Shown here: piece after piece, positions 25,084 to 39,460 of the stretch
How the letters are laid out: every line of letters begins with the position of its first letter
How positions within the stretch are numbered: position 1 is the first letter of the stretch
Assembly: GCA_023014365.1 (NCBI GenBank)
Contig: JAEBUN010000008.1
Coordinates: forward strand, 1,302,001 to 1,366,000
DNA from: Lepiota brunneoincarnata
Lineage: Eukaryota > Basidiomycota > Agaricomycetes > Agaricales > Agaricaceae
Direction of reading: 5' to 3'
Length of the DNA stretch: 64,000 nucleotides
Program-made: the position numbers and the translations under genes
The notes under the pieces: generated by a model
Told to the model about the DNA's origin: nothing
Database searches by the model: none
The model's input: only the letters and a program-made list of their open reading frames with translations

Positions 25084-26981
25084 TCACGTGCATTCATTAC
25101 GAATTGCCTAATCGGGCCACATCGTTTCATTCTGGTAGCTACAACTAGAAATACGCCTGCCCGGATTTTTTTTAGCATTGCGCCCGTTCCATTCCACCAC
25201 ACGCTTACCGCTGCATTCGGAGGGCTCGCAGCTCCTCCGATTCTGTATGTGCATTCCAATCAGTTCCCAAGTCCAATGAACCCATCACAATCTCGTGGAC
25301 GCACATGTTCAGGGGCCAAGACGAGAAGAAAAACGTGTATCTCCCCACCTCTGCACACACCTCGGACAGCTTCTCCAAGTCAAAGAACTCACCAATTGGC
25401 ATACCCCAGAGCCTGCCAGACCTCAGTCGCCGACATAAATCCATCAAGGGTGCTGTGCGCTTACCCGAGTATCGTCTGCGCAACAAACATTATTCAATCC
25501 ACGCACGAATAGATACACAACATACCTGATGCATATGGGTTCCGGGTGCAGGAGGCCATGCCTGTTTCATTTCGCCCCATCAGTCCCTAGCCACGACTCA
25601 ACTGAAACTGCGAACCTCCAACGCCGGCTGGTCGGACGCAATCGCAGCAAAATGGTTGTTCCTACGAACGCGCACAAAAAAAAAAGCGTCATCATTCCAC
25701 CAGCCCCCTTCGAGCTAAGTACATACCAGAGGAACCGTTTCATATCCTCCGACTGCTCGATTCCAGCGCTGCATCACCACCACCATTCATCAGTTCAATT
25801 CCATGTGCGGAACAAAGGAACATACAACGTCTCCTGCTTTTCCCTCAGCTCATTCCTCTCCCCCTCACTCACACGATAATACTTCTGCATAAACCCAACC
25901 CTCAACAACAAGATATCCCCAACTCTAAATTCGACTCCCTGCGCCTTGGCAACCTTCTCTAGTTCGGGAACCGTGATGGCGTGTGTGGTCCACGGGTCAT
26001 AGGGCAACGGGTCACCGTTCTTAGTATAGTGCCTCACAAGATCGAGGAACACTCCTCGTCCACATATGCCATGCGTAGCCCAATCTTCAGTGTTTTTTTT
26101 TTCACCCATTAACTTAACCCAGTCATAGATCAATAGGGGCACGGAGACTCACTCTGTATTCCCAACTTCTTGTCCTCGTCGCTCACATCCATCGGGTTCG
26201 GGTGCGGGGTAATCCCATGCGGAATGGACTCTGCCGGCGTACTGCAAAATAAAAAATAAAAAATAAAAAAAACACCGGCCTGGGTCAGCGCACATTCTCA
26301 AGCCTCCCCAACAAACTGTGTACCGCTGACTTGTTGTAAAACACCTGGTGTTCAAGGATCCCAAAATGCCTCAATCCATCCCACTGTGACCCTGATTGCG
26401 TATTCTAAATCGACCAATCAACATCTCATCGTCAACACAAACAACAAGATCATTAAACCCACTATATGCAACTCATCGTCCCTCGGCATCATCCCAGTAG
26501 CGCCGGGCCGGACGAACATCTTCACCTCAGGGGGCTTCCTCCCATACATCGGCTACATTTGATGCCCATAAACATTCACGTATAACCTCAAGATACCTCA
26601 TTGACCGCTTACATTCGCCGGGAAGTTGAGAGGCCTATTCACATCCACTTTCAGTTGTAATGCCCGGCACAACCCCTACAAGCTCACCAGTTCAAACAAA
26701 CGCTCTTGCCAGTCCTGTCCGCCGCGTCCATCATCATGTCTATCCTCTCAAATTTCAACATACCTGATCTCATCCGCCGCAGAGCGCTGCACAACTTGCT
26801 CCGTCAGCAAATTTATAGTCCCAAGTTGATCCTCAGGACCCCATACTCCCCATGCGCAACCACTAAAGTTCTTGTAGTGGGGCAACTCGTCAAATGTAGG
26901 TAGCTGGACATTACTTGCTTTACTTGACCCCGTCAAGTGCGAAGCAAGGTTCTTCAGGCGATCAGTCGCACTTGGGGCCAT
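25084..26981 (-). CDS. Cyclase-family (kynurenine formamidase-like) metal-dependent hydrolase
   Basis: Fungal members of the putative cyclase family are cytosolic metal-dependent hydrolases of unproven substrate. The protein begins MAPSATDRLKNLASHLTGSS and contains NFSGCAWGVWGPEDQLGTIN, PLNFPAN, PMYGRKPPEVKMFVRPGATG, DDELHI, SQWDGLRHFGILEHQVFYNK (the metal-site region of this subfamily), VFLDLVRHYTKNGDPLPYDP, VGDILLLRVGFMQKYY, PIGEFFDLEKLSEVCAEVGR and YTFFFSSWPLN, then two introns to IGGAASPPNAA and AIRNECT with TGA at 25084-25086. Around ten short introns interrupt about 340 codons. The gene looks intact. It lies tail-to-head 66 bp from shugoshin. Confidence 0.85.
26243..26272. repeat. A-rich (AAAATAAA)n-like simple repeat in an intron
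   Basis: A run of AAAAATAAAAAATAAAAAA type sequence lies in a cyclase-gene intron between the GRVHSAWDYP and SQWDGLRH exons. On the coding strand it forms a T-rich tract near the splice acceptor or donor region. Confidence 0.5.
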
Positions 26982-27188
26982 GTTGGAACGCAGGTTGCTC
27001 TGCTCACGCCTGCTCCACTGCTCGTCGGCCTCTTTAATATCGCTATAATTTTCGCATGAATACATACATCATATGTCACACATCGATTATTAATAACGTA
27101 TCACTTAATACTACAGGTTCATCTGACATGGTGAGAATTCGCTGACCGGAAGACCGACGCGCCCAAGACGAAGAAGCGTCGTCCAAAT

Positions 27189-29785
<2,597 letters not shown>

Positions 29786-29856
29786 CTTTGCAGAATAATA
29801 TGGTTGTTACAAGGCACCGCACGATGAGGAAGACGAGAATTTGAGGCCGTGCTGGG

Positions 29857-30864
29857 TTGCAGTGGGTGAAAAGAGCATGCTTACAACATCATTTGTATCA
29901 GCAATGTTTGTCTCTGTTTTGCACGAGTGGCTGCTCCGACTATCTTGAGATAACAGCGTTGAGATTGTTCAGACCATCGCTCACCACCAAACATCTGACA
30001 AGTTATGTTATTCTTCCGCTGGCTATTCCCTATCTAACCCATGCTCCAGTGGCCACCAGTCTACCTAAACTCACCTTGCATTATGGCTCATCCGCCTTAG
30101 CCATCTCCCAGGCCCCTATCACCAATCTCCCAACGACCCTTTCCTACCCCCAGGAATTCACCATCAACGCAGCTCCGGGCACAGACCTCTGGCGCAAACC
30201 TCCCACAGTCGACATCGACAACGCACCAACCCTTCTTATCAATGTTCCAATCGATCTACACCGCTTCCACACCGCTCGCGTAACCGTCTCCGCACCCTGG
30301 AACACCCTCTACGATCAAGGCGGTCTAGCCCTCTTCATCCCCGACGAAGACACAAAGAAATTCGTAAAAACAGGCGTCGAGTTCGCTTTTGGCGAACCCC
30401 ACGTCGGTACAGTCGCAGCCAGCAGGTGGGGCGATTGGTCACTCGTACCCACCCCTGCTATAGGTAAAGTGACCATCCAAGTCGAACGTGAGCTCGACAA
30501 GGACGGGAAGAAGACTTCGAGTCTATGGGTCTACTTGGTCGATCCTGATACTGGAAAGAAGAGTGGCATTCGAGAGGTCACTTGGTGGTTCCGGCGCGAC
30601 TTTGAGAGCCATGAGGGAACTCATCAATCCCCCACTTCCGACAGGCCGGTCCTGCTCGTCGGATTGTACGCGGCGAGACCTACCGTCCCTGAAGGCGCCG
30701 GCCGGGAGAAGGAAGAGCTTGTCGTCAAGTTTGAGGGATTTGAGGTCACATTGTTTCAATCAATAGGTATAGAAAACAGTTTTAGACGATTTTGTAAAAT
30801 AGAGCCGTGCTACAGCTATTCGAATGACTATGATTTTTCTACTCAGCTGCAGGAGGCTCGTTGA
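29857..30864 (+). CDS. DUF1349 (concanavalin A-like fold) protein
   Basis: The core reads GSSALAISQAPITNLPTTLS, TDLWRKPPTVDIDNAPTLLI, ARVTVSAPWNTLYDQGGLAL, KFVKTGVEFAFGEPHVGTV, WGDWSLVPTPAIGKVTIQVE, SLWVYLVDPDTGKKSGIREV and LLVGLYAARPTVPEGAGREK, ending VVKFEGFEVTLF. This is the pattern of fungal DUF1349 proteins, a jelly-roll fold of unknown substrate with the conserved DLWRKPP and YDQGGL blocks. An open frame runs 29857-30864, but the first about 65 codons and the last about 30 do not look like the family. An upstream exon joined near the CTCCAG at 30050, and a 3' intron starting at GTATAGAAA (30765), are likely. The ATG is 72 bp from the divergent PRP4 start, so the promoter may be shared. 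No signal peptide is evident. Confidence 0.8.
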   Translation: MQWVKRACLQHHLYQQCLSLFCTSGCSDYLEITALRLFRPSLTTKHLTSYVILPLAIPYLTHAPVATSLPKLTLHYGSSALAISQAPITNLPTTLSYPQEFTINAAPGTDLWRKPPTVDIDNAPTLLINVPIDLHRFHTARVTVSAPWNTLYDQGGLALFIPDEDTKKFVKTGVEFAFGEPHVGTVAASRWGDWSLVPTPAIGKVTIQVERELDKDGKKTSSLWVYLVDPDTGKKSGIREVTWWFRRDFESHEGTHQSPTSDRPVLLVGLYAARPTVPEGAGREKEELVVKFEGFEVTLFQSIGIENSFRRFCKIEPCYSYSNDYDFSTQLQEAR

Positions 30865-31454
30865 TGTCATCCAATCCCTCTATTGTGCTCGCATGTACAG
30901 AGGCCATCGCAATGACCGTGTCCAAGCACTCGGTGGGTTTGGCGCAAAGTGTTGGCGACGAGGGGAGGATTTTTGAGTTAAAATCCGTAAATCAAATGCA
31001 GTCGAATGCATGTAGCTTATATACCCTAGCGACTATAGAACGTGTGTATGTCTCTACAAGAATAAAAAAATCCGAATGGAGGAGTAGAAAGAAAAGAAAG
31101 AAAAGTAGTACCCTAAGTTATCGGAGAATTCTAGCTATCCGTGTATTGCAGTGCTATTATACTCTATTCTATGGTGCCATGATGTCCGTAAGAGGTGGAA
31201 AGGGGAAATTAGGTGTAGCTAGTACACAATTATCTGCATAAACCCCGGTAACAAGCGGACCGGGTGAACCAGGTTGAGGCGTCGAAGAGAGTGCACGAGC
31301 CGGGTATAAGACCGGAAAATTCGATGTAAGGTCGAGGATATCTGGGGAGATTCTTTCCAGTCTTCGGCCGTACATGAACCTACCCGGAGACGAGCTTCGG
31401 ATGCCCGTTCAAAGGCGGCCGAGGGGAAATACCCACAATGGTACAGGGGGGACA
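30865..31454. other. Intergenic, about 590 bp
   Basis: 3' flanks of the convergent DUF1349 and first DUF6533 genes. No gene seen. Confidence 0.4.
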
Positions 31455-32817
31455 TCACTGCTGTTGACGCCCATCGTAATCTTGGACGGTCGAGTGCGTG
31501 GCTTCCGTCGGGCGTTGTGCGCAAGGTTCGGGATTTTTGGCCTCGTGCGATATGGCACCTTCAATCGGGTCAGCGGATTCCGAGGTTTGTATATCCCACA
31601 CTGAGTCCAGCTCGAGCGAAGCTCGCATGGGGGAGGTACTCCTCGAGCGGTCACTGGTAGCGGACCTGCGCAACTGGAGCATCAAATGGCAGCCCTAGCA
31701 GAGTAACCAACTTGTCAGTATCAGACAGAAAATATTAGAGAATAATCACATACGAAAGATGAAGTTAGCGTTACGAATAAGCTGGGAGGGGGGGGGAAGC
31801 CAGAGTGTCAGATAAGCGTCTGCACATGCTTTCAACCTATTACCCTACGGAAAGATAGCTTGCTGAGGCTCGCTGGTAGTATTCTTCTTGCAAAATGCAT
31901 AGACAGAAACTCCAATGGAGAACACTTGCAACGTATTAGTGTTTAAAGCGAGTGACAAATGTTGAGGAGGGCGTACGGGTGATGATACTCCAAGACAGAG
32001 CCCCTCCACGCCGTAAATATGTTATCAGCGCAACTCCACTAGTACCCCTTACTGCGTGCGCTATTTGAGCACTACGAACAAATGTGAGGTACACAGGTAC
32101 TCCTTGTATGAAGATCTCGATCAACCTACTACAAGAACATGTCAGGAGGAATAAATATGGGTGGTTTCGACATACAGAAAGATCGTTATCTCAAGCCGTT
32201 CATTCACAGGTACACATGTCGGCGAGAAAAAACTGTGGGGGAAGAAAAAATACAAACACACCCCCATGTTCAACACTTTCCCTAAAATTAGTCCGACTGT
32301 GGTAAGGATTATGTAGGGACTGCGATTATAGAGTGCATAGACTCTCAGCATTAGGTTGATGACCAAGAGACCCAAAACCCATTCGCTGACACTGGTGGTG
32401 TACGTGAGCCACCGACGGCAGATACTTGTTGGTATTGTAGGTAGATGTTTTTCCATGAAATGAAGTATCACAATAGTCGCCCTGATGTCCGGTTTGATGG
32501 CAGAAAGTGATAGTGGAACGTCTGTGGCTTACGCGTGTATTATGAACGGTGAGTAGCGGGTGGCGATATACAAAGCCTTCACCGCGTTGAGCTCTCGGAT
32601 TGGATGGCTATACGCGTGTGCTCCCTCGGTCTGCGAATCACCGTGCTATGGCAAGAGTCTTACCGCCAAATGAGTTCGTATTCGTCCCTCAGGTTACCAA
32701 CGAGATCCCAGAGGCCGACTACTATTCCAGCGTCTATAAAGCTGGAGTTAGGGGTAATTTGTGGATGATTTGCACAATAGGACACACACAAGAGGTTATT
32801 CGAGGATAGTTCATGGT
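31455..32817 (-). CDS. DUF6533 multi-pass membrane protein, copy 1
   Basis: DUF6533 proteins are Agaricomycete multi-pass membrane proteins of unknown function. Exons read on the minus strand: GIVVGLWDLVGNLRDEYELI (the DUF6533 helix with its xxEyxLIW end), AHAYSHPIRELNAVKALYIA then TRYSPFIIHA, EKHLPTIPTSICRRWLTYTT, LGLLVINLMLRVYALYNRSP, TVGLILGKVLNMGVCLYFFF, RLIEIFIQGVPVYLTFVRSA, SGVALITYLRRGGALSWSII, VFSIGVSVYAFCKKNTTSEP, and a Ser-rich tail SRSTSPMRASLELDSVWDIQ ending DGRQQQ, stop at 31455-31457. Introns are short GT-AG. The first exon (…ELSSNNLLCVSY) has no in-frame ATG I can find, so the start is unresolved; an extra 5' exon or decay is possible. The gene is the inverted duplicate of copy 2. 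Confidence 0.7.
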
Positions 32818-33116
32818 GGGGCCTCAGTTCGTTACATTCTGGAGCGTCAGGTTCTTATTTATTATCTACGTGGTATTCAGTATTTTACTTTTTGGGGGTT
32901 ACCAGGTCCCAAAGGTCTTGAAATGGAAGGCATTGAAGAGCGCAGACGAGAGCCTCATAGATCACTAGGCCTCCCTGCAAACCGTCAAATAGATTATACG
33001 AAGATTAGTTGCCGACTAAATGGTGACAAGACAACACCACGTGTCTTACACGTGATTATACCGGGTGCCAACGACTCCGGCATTCTCGGTGGACCTGCTG
33101 CTCCCCACTAGCAACG

Positions 33117-34746
33117 ATGTATGTGAGCTATGCCTCGACGCTCTACACTCTGCTGGTTAGCTTTCTATGGCGGCATGAACCCCCAATTTCCAGCGAATCC
33201 CTGACCTTTCATCTTCGCCATGTCCACGCAACGACCCCTTCCAACCACATCCTCTTCGCTGATGTGCTCTCGCCGCAATCGATCCATGCACCCAGGCAAG
33301 ATTCATATAATCTTCAGATACCATCGACTAGGAGCTTGGCTATACCTCGTACATCTGCGAGTTCCTTCCAATCTGCCCTGCTCACATTCGCGGATCTACG
33401 GTGAGTCCGCAGCTATGGAGTGGTGGGAGGACGAGGTGGAAGGTCCAGACGTGAACAATAAGGAAGTGGTGTTGACCCTGGCAAAGATGGTTTCCAACGC
33501 CTACTTCGAGGTTGGAGACAAAGGCTGGTATGACCTTCCAGCTCATTGGAATCAGGCAAGTTCGATTTCCCCCCCCCTTTCTTGGGCCACCCAGAGTAAC
33601 CTTGTCACTTAGTCGCTTCCATTTGGCTGGAATCCTGAAGATGATGGCTTCCGTGGTCACTTATTTGTATCGGAGGACAACTCGACTGTCGTTATCTCCA
33701 TCAAAGGGACCTCCGCTCCATGGATTGCGGGAGGTGGTGGGCCGACTATGAAGAAAGATAAAATCAACGACAATCTCTTATTTTCTTGTTGCTGTGCGCG
33801 TGTCGGGCCTACTTGGAGTGCCGTCTGTGACTGCTTCAACAGCGGATATCGGTGCGAGCAGAAGTGCGTTGAAGATGCGCTCCAGGAAGAGAGCTTGTTC
33901 TACTCTGTTGGAATTGTGCGTTTGACCTCTGAACGTTCATCACATCAACTGATCACCGTTCTCAGAACCTGTACAACAATGTCACCTACATGTATCCAGA
34001 CGCTGAAATTTGGGTCATTGGTGCGCCCGAAGCCATGTTCCCTTGCTGGACTTCCTCTCTTACTATACCCACTAGGACATTCTTTGGGAGGGGGCTTGGC
34101 CTCTCTCATTGGACTAACGTTTGGCGCCCCCGTTGTCGCGTTTGAGTCCCCCGGTGAAGCTTTGGCGGCAAAGAGACTGCATCTACCGCCCCCAGTACGA
34201 GTCTCTCCTCACTACCATGAGATTCGGACGCTGAACCACGTGTCTCCAGCCATCACTACAGCACATCGCACATGTGTACCATACCGCCGACGTACGTACG
34301 AATGCCTGCTGCGAAATTCCTTGCCTAGCTCACGCCTCCTTCCCAGCCAATCGCCATGGGTACCTGCAACGGCATGAATTCGTGGTGTGCCTTGGGAGGA
34401 TATGCCATGGAGTCAAGATGCCACTTAGGAGAAGTGATACGGTACGATACGGTAGAGGTATTGGGCTGGGGAGTGTCACTACGGACGCACCCCATTGAGG
34501 TAGTCTTGGAGCAAATTCTTACTGTTGACTGGATAAACGCAACTAGAAACGCCGAGAATAACCCAGTGCCAAGGCCGAGGGAGGCAGCAGAGGTGGAAGG
34601 CGAAGACGGCATTTGTGTGGTGCGTGATACGTCCGTCTCTCTGGTGTTGGACGCACGAACTCACGGCCTTAATCTCCTAGGACTGCTTCAACTGGGAGTT
34701 TGGAGATTACAAGAATGCTACAAAGAAGAGATGGAAATGGTACTAG
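33117..34746 (+). CDS. ATG15: ATG15-type vacuolar phospholipase (autophagic body lipase)
   Basis: Atg15 is a membrane-anchored lipase that enters the vacuole by the multivesicular-body route and degrades autophagic bodies. The start MYVSYASTLYTLLVSFLWRH supplies the N-terminal anchor. Then come SLTFHLRHVHATTPSNHILF, SAAMEWWEDEVEGPDVNNKE, TLAKMVSNAYFEVGDKGWYD, GFRGHLFVSEDNSTVVISIK, CFNSGYRCEQKCVEDALQEE, NLYNNVTYMYPDAEIWVIG spliced to HSLGGGLASLIGLTFGAPVV (nucleophile-elbow GHSLGG, catalytic Ser), AFESPGEALAAKRLHLPPP, HVYHTAD spliced to PIAMGTCNG, CALGGYAMESRCHLGEVIRY and the terminal DCFNWEFGDYKNATKKRWKW, stop at 34744-34746. All signature blocks of the family are present over about 400 aa, so it looks functional. 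It is enclosed by the inverted DUF6533 pair. Confidence 0.92.
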
Positions 34747-35242
34747 ACTAGCCTGTTCACTTCGAATCTTAGGGACTTAGTAATATAGCCTTAGTAATGC
34801 ACAATCACTGGAATTAATTTTTATGCTGGCGCCGGGTTTGGGCCCAAGAGCCAAACGAACCTGATGAGTATAAGTCCCACACCTGGCAATTTGCCCCGGT
34901 AAATCATGCGTGGGTATGTGCCTCCTCTTGTCCCCTCCTAGTAACCCTAAACCAGCTGCTGGTGAGCAGCCAGCACCGAAAAACCCGGAGTGGTTGGTCG
35001 GTGTAGTCACGTGTCAGCCAGTGCTGCGGATCAGGGTGCGAGAAGAAAGGATAAAGGTACATAATTCAGTCAGCGCGCCCTTTATTTCACAGCTGCAGGG
35101 TAGTCGATTATCTTCGAGGCTCTCATTTTTGCTCCCAAACGCTTTCCATTTCCACTCTTTTGGGTCTTGATAACCTCAAAATAGTAAAATACCGAATACA
35201 TAAGGACCTGACCTTGATAAAACGACGAACTTAAGCCCCATC
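34747..35242. other. Intergenic, about 500 bp
   Basis: 3' flank of ATG15 and 5' flank of DUF6533 copy 2. No gene seen. Confidence 0.4.
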
Positions 35243-36617
35243 ATGAACTATCCTCGAACAGCCTCCTGTGCGCGTCCTGTTGTACAAACCATCCACAAAT
35301 CACCCTGAACCTCAATTATATAGACATTGGGATAGTAGCCGGCATCTGGGATCTCGTCTGTAACCTGAGCGACGAATATGAGTTGATTTGGCGGTGAGGA
35401 CTCTTGCCATAGCATAGTGCTCTGTAGACTGAGACGAACACGCCCATATAGCCATCCAATTTGTGAGCTCAATGCGGTGAAAGTTCTGTATATTGCCACC
35501 CGCTATCTACCCTTCTTAGTACATGCGTGAGCGGAACATATTTCATCGTCATTCCATTGTCAGTTCTCCGCAACTAAACTAATCACCAGGGCGAGTATCG
35601 TTATACTTCGCTACATGGAAAAATATCTACCTGAAATACCAACACACATCTGTCGCTGGTGGCTTACATATACCACCATCATTAGCCAATGGATGCTGGG
35701 TCTTCTGGTCGTCAACCTAATGCTGAGGGTCTATGCACTCTATAACCGCAGCACATATATAATCCTCATCACAGTCGGGCTACTCGTAGTGAAGGTTTTG
35801 AGTGTGTTCATGTGCCTGTATTTCTTCTTCCCACATCATCTTTTCTCGCCGGCATGTGCACCTCTGAATGAACGCCCGAGCGGGCTAATGGTCTTCTCGT
35901 ACGTTGGATCCCCCCATGCACATTAATCTCTACTAACATGTCCTTGCGTAGATTAATCGAAGTCTTCGTACAAGGGGTACCCGTGTACCTCACATTCAGT
36001 CGTAGCGCTCAAATAGCACGCGTGGTGACCAAGAGGATTGCACTGATAACATATTTACGACGCGGAGGAGCTCTGTCTTGGGGTATTGTCACCCGTCCGT
36101 CCTCCTTAACATTTACTACTCGTTTTAACTGCTAATACGTTGCAAGTGTTCTCCATTGGAGTCTCTGTCTATGCACTTTGCAGAAAAAACACTGCCAGCG
36201 AGCCTCAGCAAGCTATCTTTCCGTGGGTAATACGCTGAATGATATTAGACATTTATCTGACCCTCTGGCTCGTGTTCCTCCCAGCTTATTCGTAACGCTA
36301 ACCTCAATTTTCGTGCGTGATTAATCTCTAACGGATTCCTCGGTCTGATTGATTCTACGACAATCTGGTTGCTCTGTCAATAGAGCTGCCATTTAATTCT
36401 CCAATTACGCACGTCCACTGGTAATCGCTCGAGGAGCGCCTCTCCGAAGCAAGCCTCGCTTGAGCTGGATTCAGCATGGGATGCTCAGACCCTAGAGCCC
36501 GATGACCTGATTGAAGGCATCATGCCGCCCGAAGTCAAAACCCCGAATCCCGCATACATGGCCTCTGCGGAGCCCATGCCCTCGACCCAAGATAATCCTA
36601 AACGCCAGCAAAAATGA
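35243..36617 (+). CDS. DUF6533 multi-pass membrane protein, copy 2
   Basis: This is the inverted paralogue of copy 1. Exons: GIVAGIWDLVCNLSDEYELI then W and R before a GTGAGGACT donor; EKYLPEIPTHICRWWLTYTT; LGLLVVNLMLRVYALYNRST; TVGLLVVKVLSVFMCLYFFF; RLIEVFVQGVPVYLTFSRSA; RIALITYLRRGGALSWGIVT; VFSIGVSVYALCRKNTASEP; and the tail NRSRSASPKQASLELDSAWD ending KRQQK with TGA at 36615-36617. As in copy 1, the exon before the DUF6533 helix (…ELSSNSLLCASC) lacks an in-frame ATG nearby, and an in-frame TAA lies upstream. The real first exon is therefore elsewhere, or the 5' end is lost. About six helices; function unknown. Confidence 0.7.
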
Positions 36618-39460
36618 GGTCCCTAGATACCAGCATAATTCCCTTGCCTCCCTCACACATTGTAAGCAATCATTGGAGAAGGATGTAATATATGAGTAGT
36701 CACTTCGGAATCTCACCCAGTTCCCAGGCCTGCTCTTGTCATTCAGCCGGCGCGCAATGAACCTGCGGGTACGGGTCGTCTCATGTTTATCAAGGGCATG
36801 GGCTACCATATGAGGGAAGGTACCAGCAGGGGTACCACAGCTTCTTAGAAAGTGGCTGAGAAAATCGAGGTATCTCTTCATCTACTTCTCACATCCTCTC
36901 ACAACATGTAGATCTGTTGACCATCTGGATTAGCGGTGGTGCCTACTTGGATCTGGCTTGACAGATTATACCGGGCTTATGTTTGGAGCAAGGAATGGCT
37001 GGTACTGATGTGTATGTGCGGCTTCATTCCCACCGTCACCGAGGTAGTCCTCCCATTAACGTACCCAGGCCAACTTGAACCTGCAGATTCTAGACAGTTT
37101 TTCCCTGCAAGCAACATTATCCAGTCTTCTGGTCCGCTGTTACGCTGCTAGCGAGTATCATTGATATTCGGGGGTCAGTTAGTCCCAAAAGCGATAGTGC
37201 GTATTACGATGATAACACATGGCTGAATGTTGAAGGTGCTAATTGTCATGGCGCGTAGGAGAATCCACACAAGCCGCCATACTAACATTATGCGAAATTG
37301 AACCTGGGAGCAGCTGCATGAAGACTAGTCGTCGGCCTCTCACCCTCAGAAAAGGGAACAAAATACGGGTAGCAATGGCAGGTCCGACACCCAAGGATAT
37401 CCGCAGCAGTTGCTGTATTCCTAACGAAGATCACTAGCTATGTCTGACGGTCGCCCATCTACTAGTCCGTTAGCGCAAGAATGTATGTTGCTTCTGTAAT
37501 GATGTTCTCCATATCCGGGAATGCCCTCTTCTGAGCTCGAATGCCCAAAGCCGATAACAAGAATTGCCACATTCCTCGTATCGCCAATCTAGCTGCGAGT
37601 GTACTGGCTCTCCCTGTTATGTGAACTTTTTCTATGCTCATTGCGTAACCCGATACCAGGGACGATGAGACAGCCTCCTTACCTTTGATAATTGCGTGCT
37701 TGAGCCTGCGAGCATTTGGCTCCCCCCTTGTCTGAATAGGAAATGTAAAACAACCGCCCCGATCCCAGGATTGGCCCAACGCTTGTAGTAAAGTATGATC
37801 ATGATGCCGCGGTTGTACCCCTCCGAGTCGGTCCTTATTGTTCGACCAACGATCGTCGGTCCAACCATTGAATAAACTTGACAACCAAATCACTTACTCT
37901 CTATACCTACCCCGCACACGTTTGCCAGGCGTGAGTAGGCTGCGCAATGGTCATCATGTTGGACATCCCTTGGCAATACTGTGGGGTCTATGCATACCAT
38001 GACCGTCGCCTAGGTACTTGTAATAACGGCTCCGGTGTTCAAAGTTACTCGAAGGAATGTTAAACCTGGGAAGTGTGATTGCGTCTCTTCACTGAATACC
38101 TCTTCCCGATGGGTTGCGTTTGTCCAAACTAACGGACGAGTGGACTAATGTTATGTATGGCTTGTGTGGCTATGTTTATATCTCGTGAACCGATTTCTGT
38201 ATGTATGTACAACGCATCAAACTAAGATCTTCACGACTTGTGATGTGCCTCCGCTTTTTCTCGAGCACCACAACCCGAGAGACCAGTCGGGTTACCCTTA
38301 TAGTGTGTTCACGATGAGGCTCTTTTATCGGGACCGGCACCTCCATTAGGCATTGGCACCTCTGAGTTGGTTATTAATTCGTCCGGCAAGGAGTCCTGAG
38401 TCCGCCGTAAACAAGGCTCAGTAAATATCCCTTCAGTTAGCTGCGACCCGACCGGACTTTGAGACACCTTTTCTCTCGCTTATTGGCGATACCGTCGGCA
38501 CGCATTCTGCCATTAACCATGATGTTGTTCGTCTAGCTCCATGATTGGCCTATAGAACGTCCTACCAGGCCATCTACTTGCGCATACCCACCAGCGATCA
38601 TCCAATGACGACTGCTATTCATTAAATAAAACAAATCTCGATTGAGTGCATCATCTTGCGGCATGGGCCAATATCCGAACGTACGAGCCCTGTCGACGGT
38701 GGCAATACACATAGTAGAGTGGGTCACTCTCGGCAGCTGAATTGATAGTTACTGCCTCCGTTGAGAAAATGAAACCCCATTCAGCCCGATGTTAACCAGG
38801 TATTTAAGAATCTGAGACTCAAGCATAGTACCGAGGGGTATTCACTGTCCACCGGCAATTGAACCTTGTGGTTGTAACCATGTGAGGGCCACTACTTGCT
38901 CCCCCTCGCCAAGCTCAGAAAGGATGATGTTTTCCACCCAACTTCTTGACTACACACCAAATCATTTGTTTTCTCAGAGGCAAATACAAGACCCAATACA
39001 GCGATTTTGAGGCTGGCCTTTCTCCAAAAAACAATCGGGGCGCCCTCTTCCGAATATTGAGTTGGACCTGGGGCAATGCCGAGAAACGTAGGTGGGAAGC
39101 TCTGGTACCATTCTCAAATCAGGCTAGCGGGAATGTTCTGAAGTCCATGTTATATGAGCTTATTGAAATCTTGGGAGGGTATTTAACACAGGCCCGTTGA
39201 GACCGAACCTCCCGTTACCGTTTCCGTTGGATCAACCCGAACCTGCAAGCCCCCACTCAATTAGGAAGGCACAAAACGGTCTGCCAGAACAGGGCCCCAT
39301 TTTGAACTTATAGCTGCGGGGGTGCCCTCTTCCTGACTTGCTGCAAACTGAAGACTATTCAACCCACCAGCGATAAGGCCACAGCTTCGATATATTGATG
39401 CATAACTGGCGATCAGTAGCGACCAAAGCCTGACAGTCGTTCTCATATACGGATACAATC
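36618..39460. other. Gene-poor interval with a possible membrane-protein remnant
   Basis: About 2.8 kb between DUF6533 copies 2 and 3. A frame at 36936-37151 contains LYRAYVWSKEWLVLMCMCGF, reminiscent of the 'RxYALW...' helix of fungal 7-helix and DUF6533 proteins. A 143-codon minus frame at 37462-37893 shows no recognisable motif. Neither supports a gene call; a decayed paralogue is possible. Confidence 0.35.

Larger units (their letters stand above)
31455..36617. repeat. Inverted duplication: DUF6533 copies 1 and 2 flanking ATG15
   Basis: The minus-strand segment 31455-32817 and the plus-strand segment 35243-36617 are alignable at DNA level across exons and introns, roughly 80% by eye. Examples are TTGCAAGTGTTCTCCATTGG and GAGCCTCAGCAAGCTATCTT, present in both. 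The spacer of about 2.4 kb (32818-35242) holds an intact ATG15 gene on the plus strand. Confidence 0.75.

Noticed and set aside
32761..33111. 116-codon plus-strand frame upstream of ATG15
   Set aside because: It is antisense to the DUF6533 copy 1 N-terminal exons and has no motif; ATG15 starts cleanly at 33117.
37462..37893. 143-codon minus-strand frame
   Set aside because: No recognisable motif, hydrophobic helices or flanking exons.
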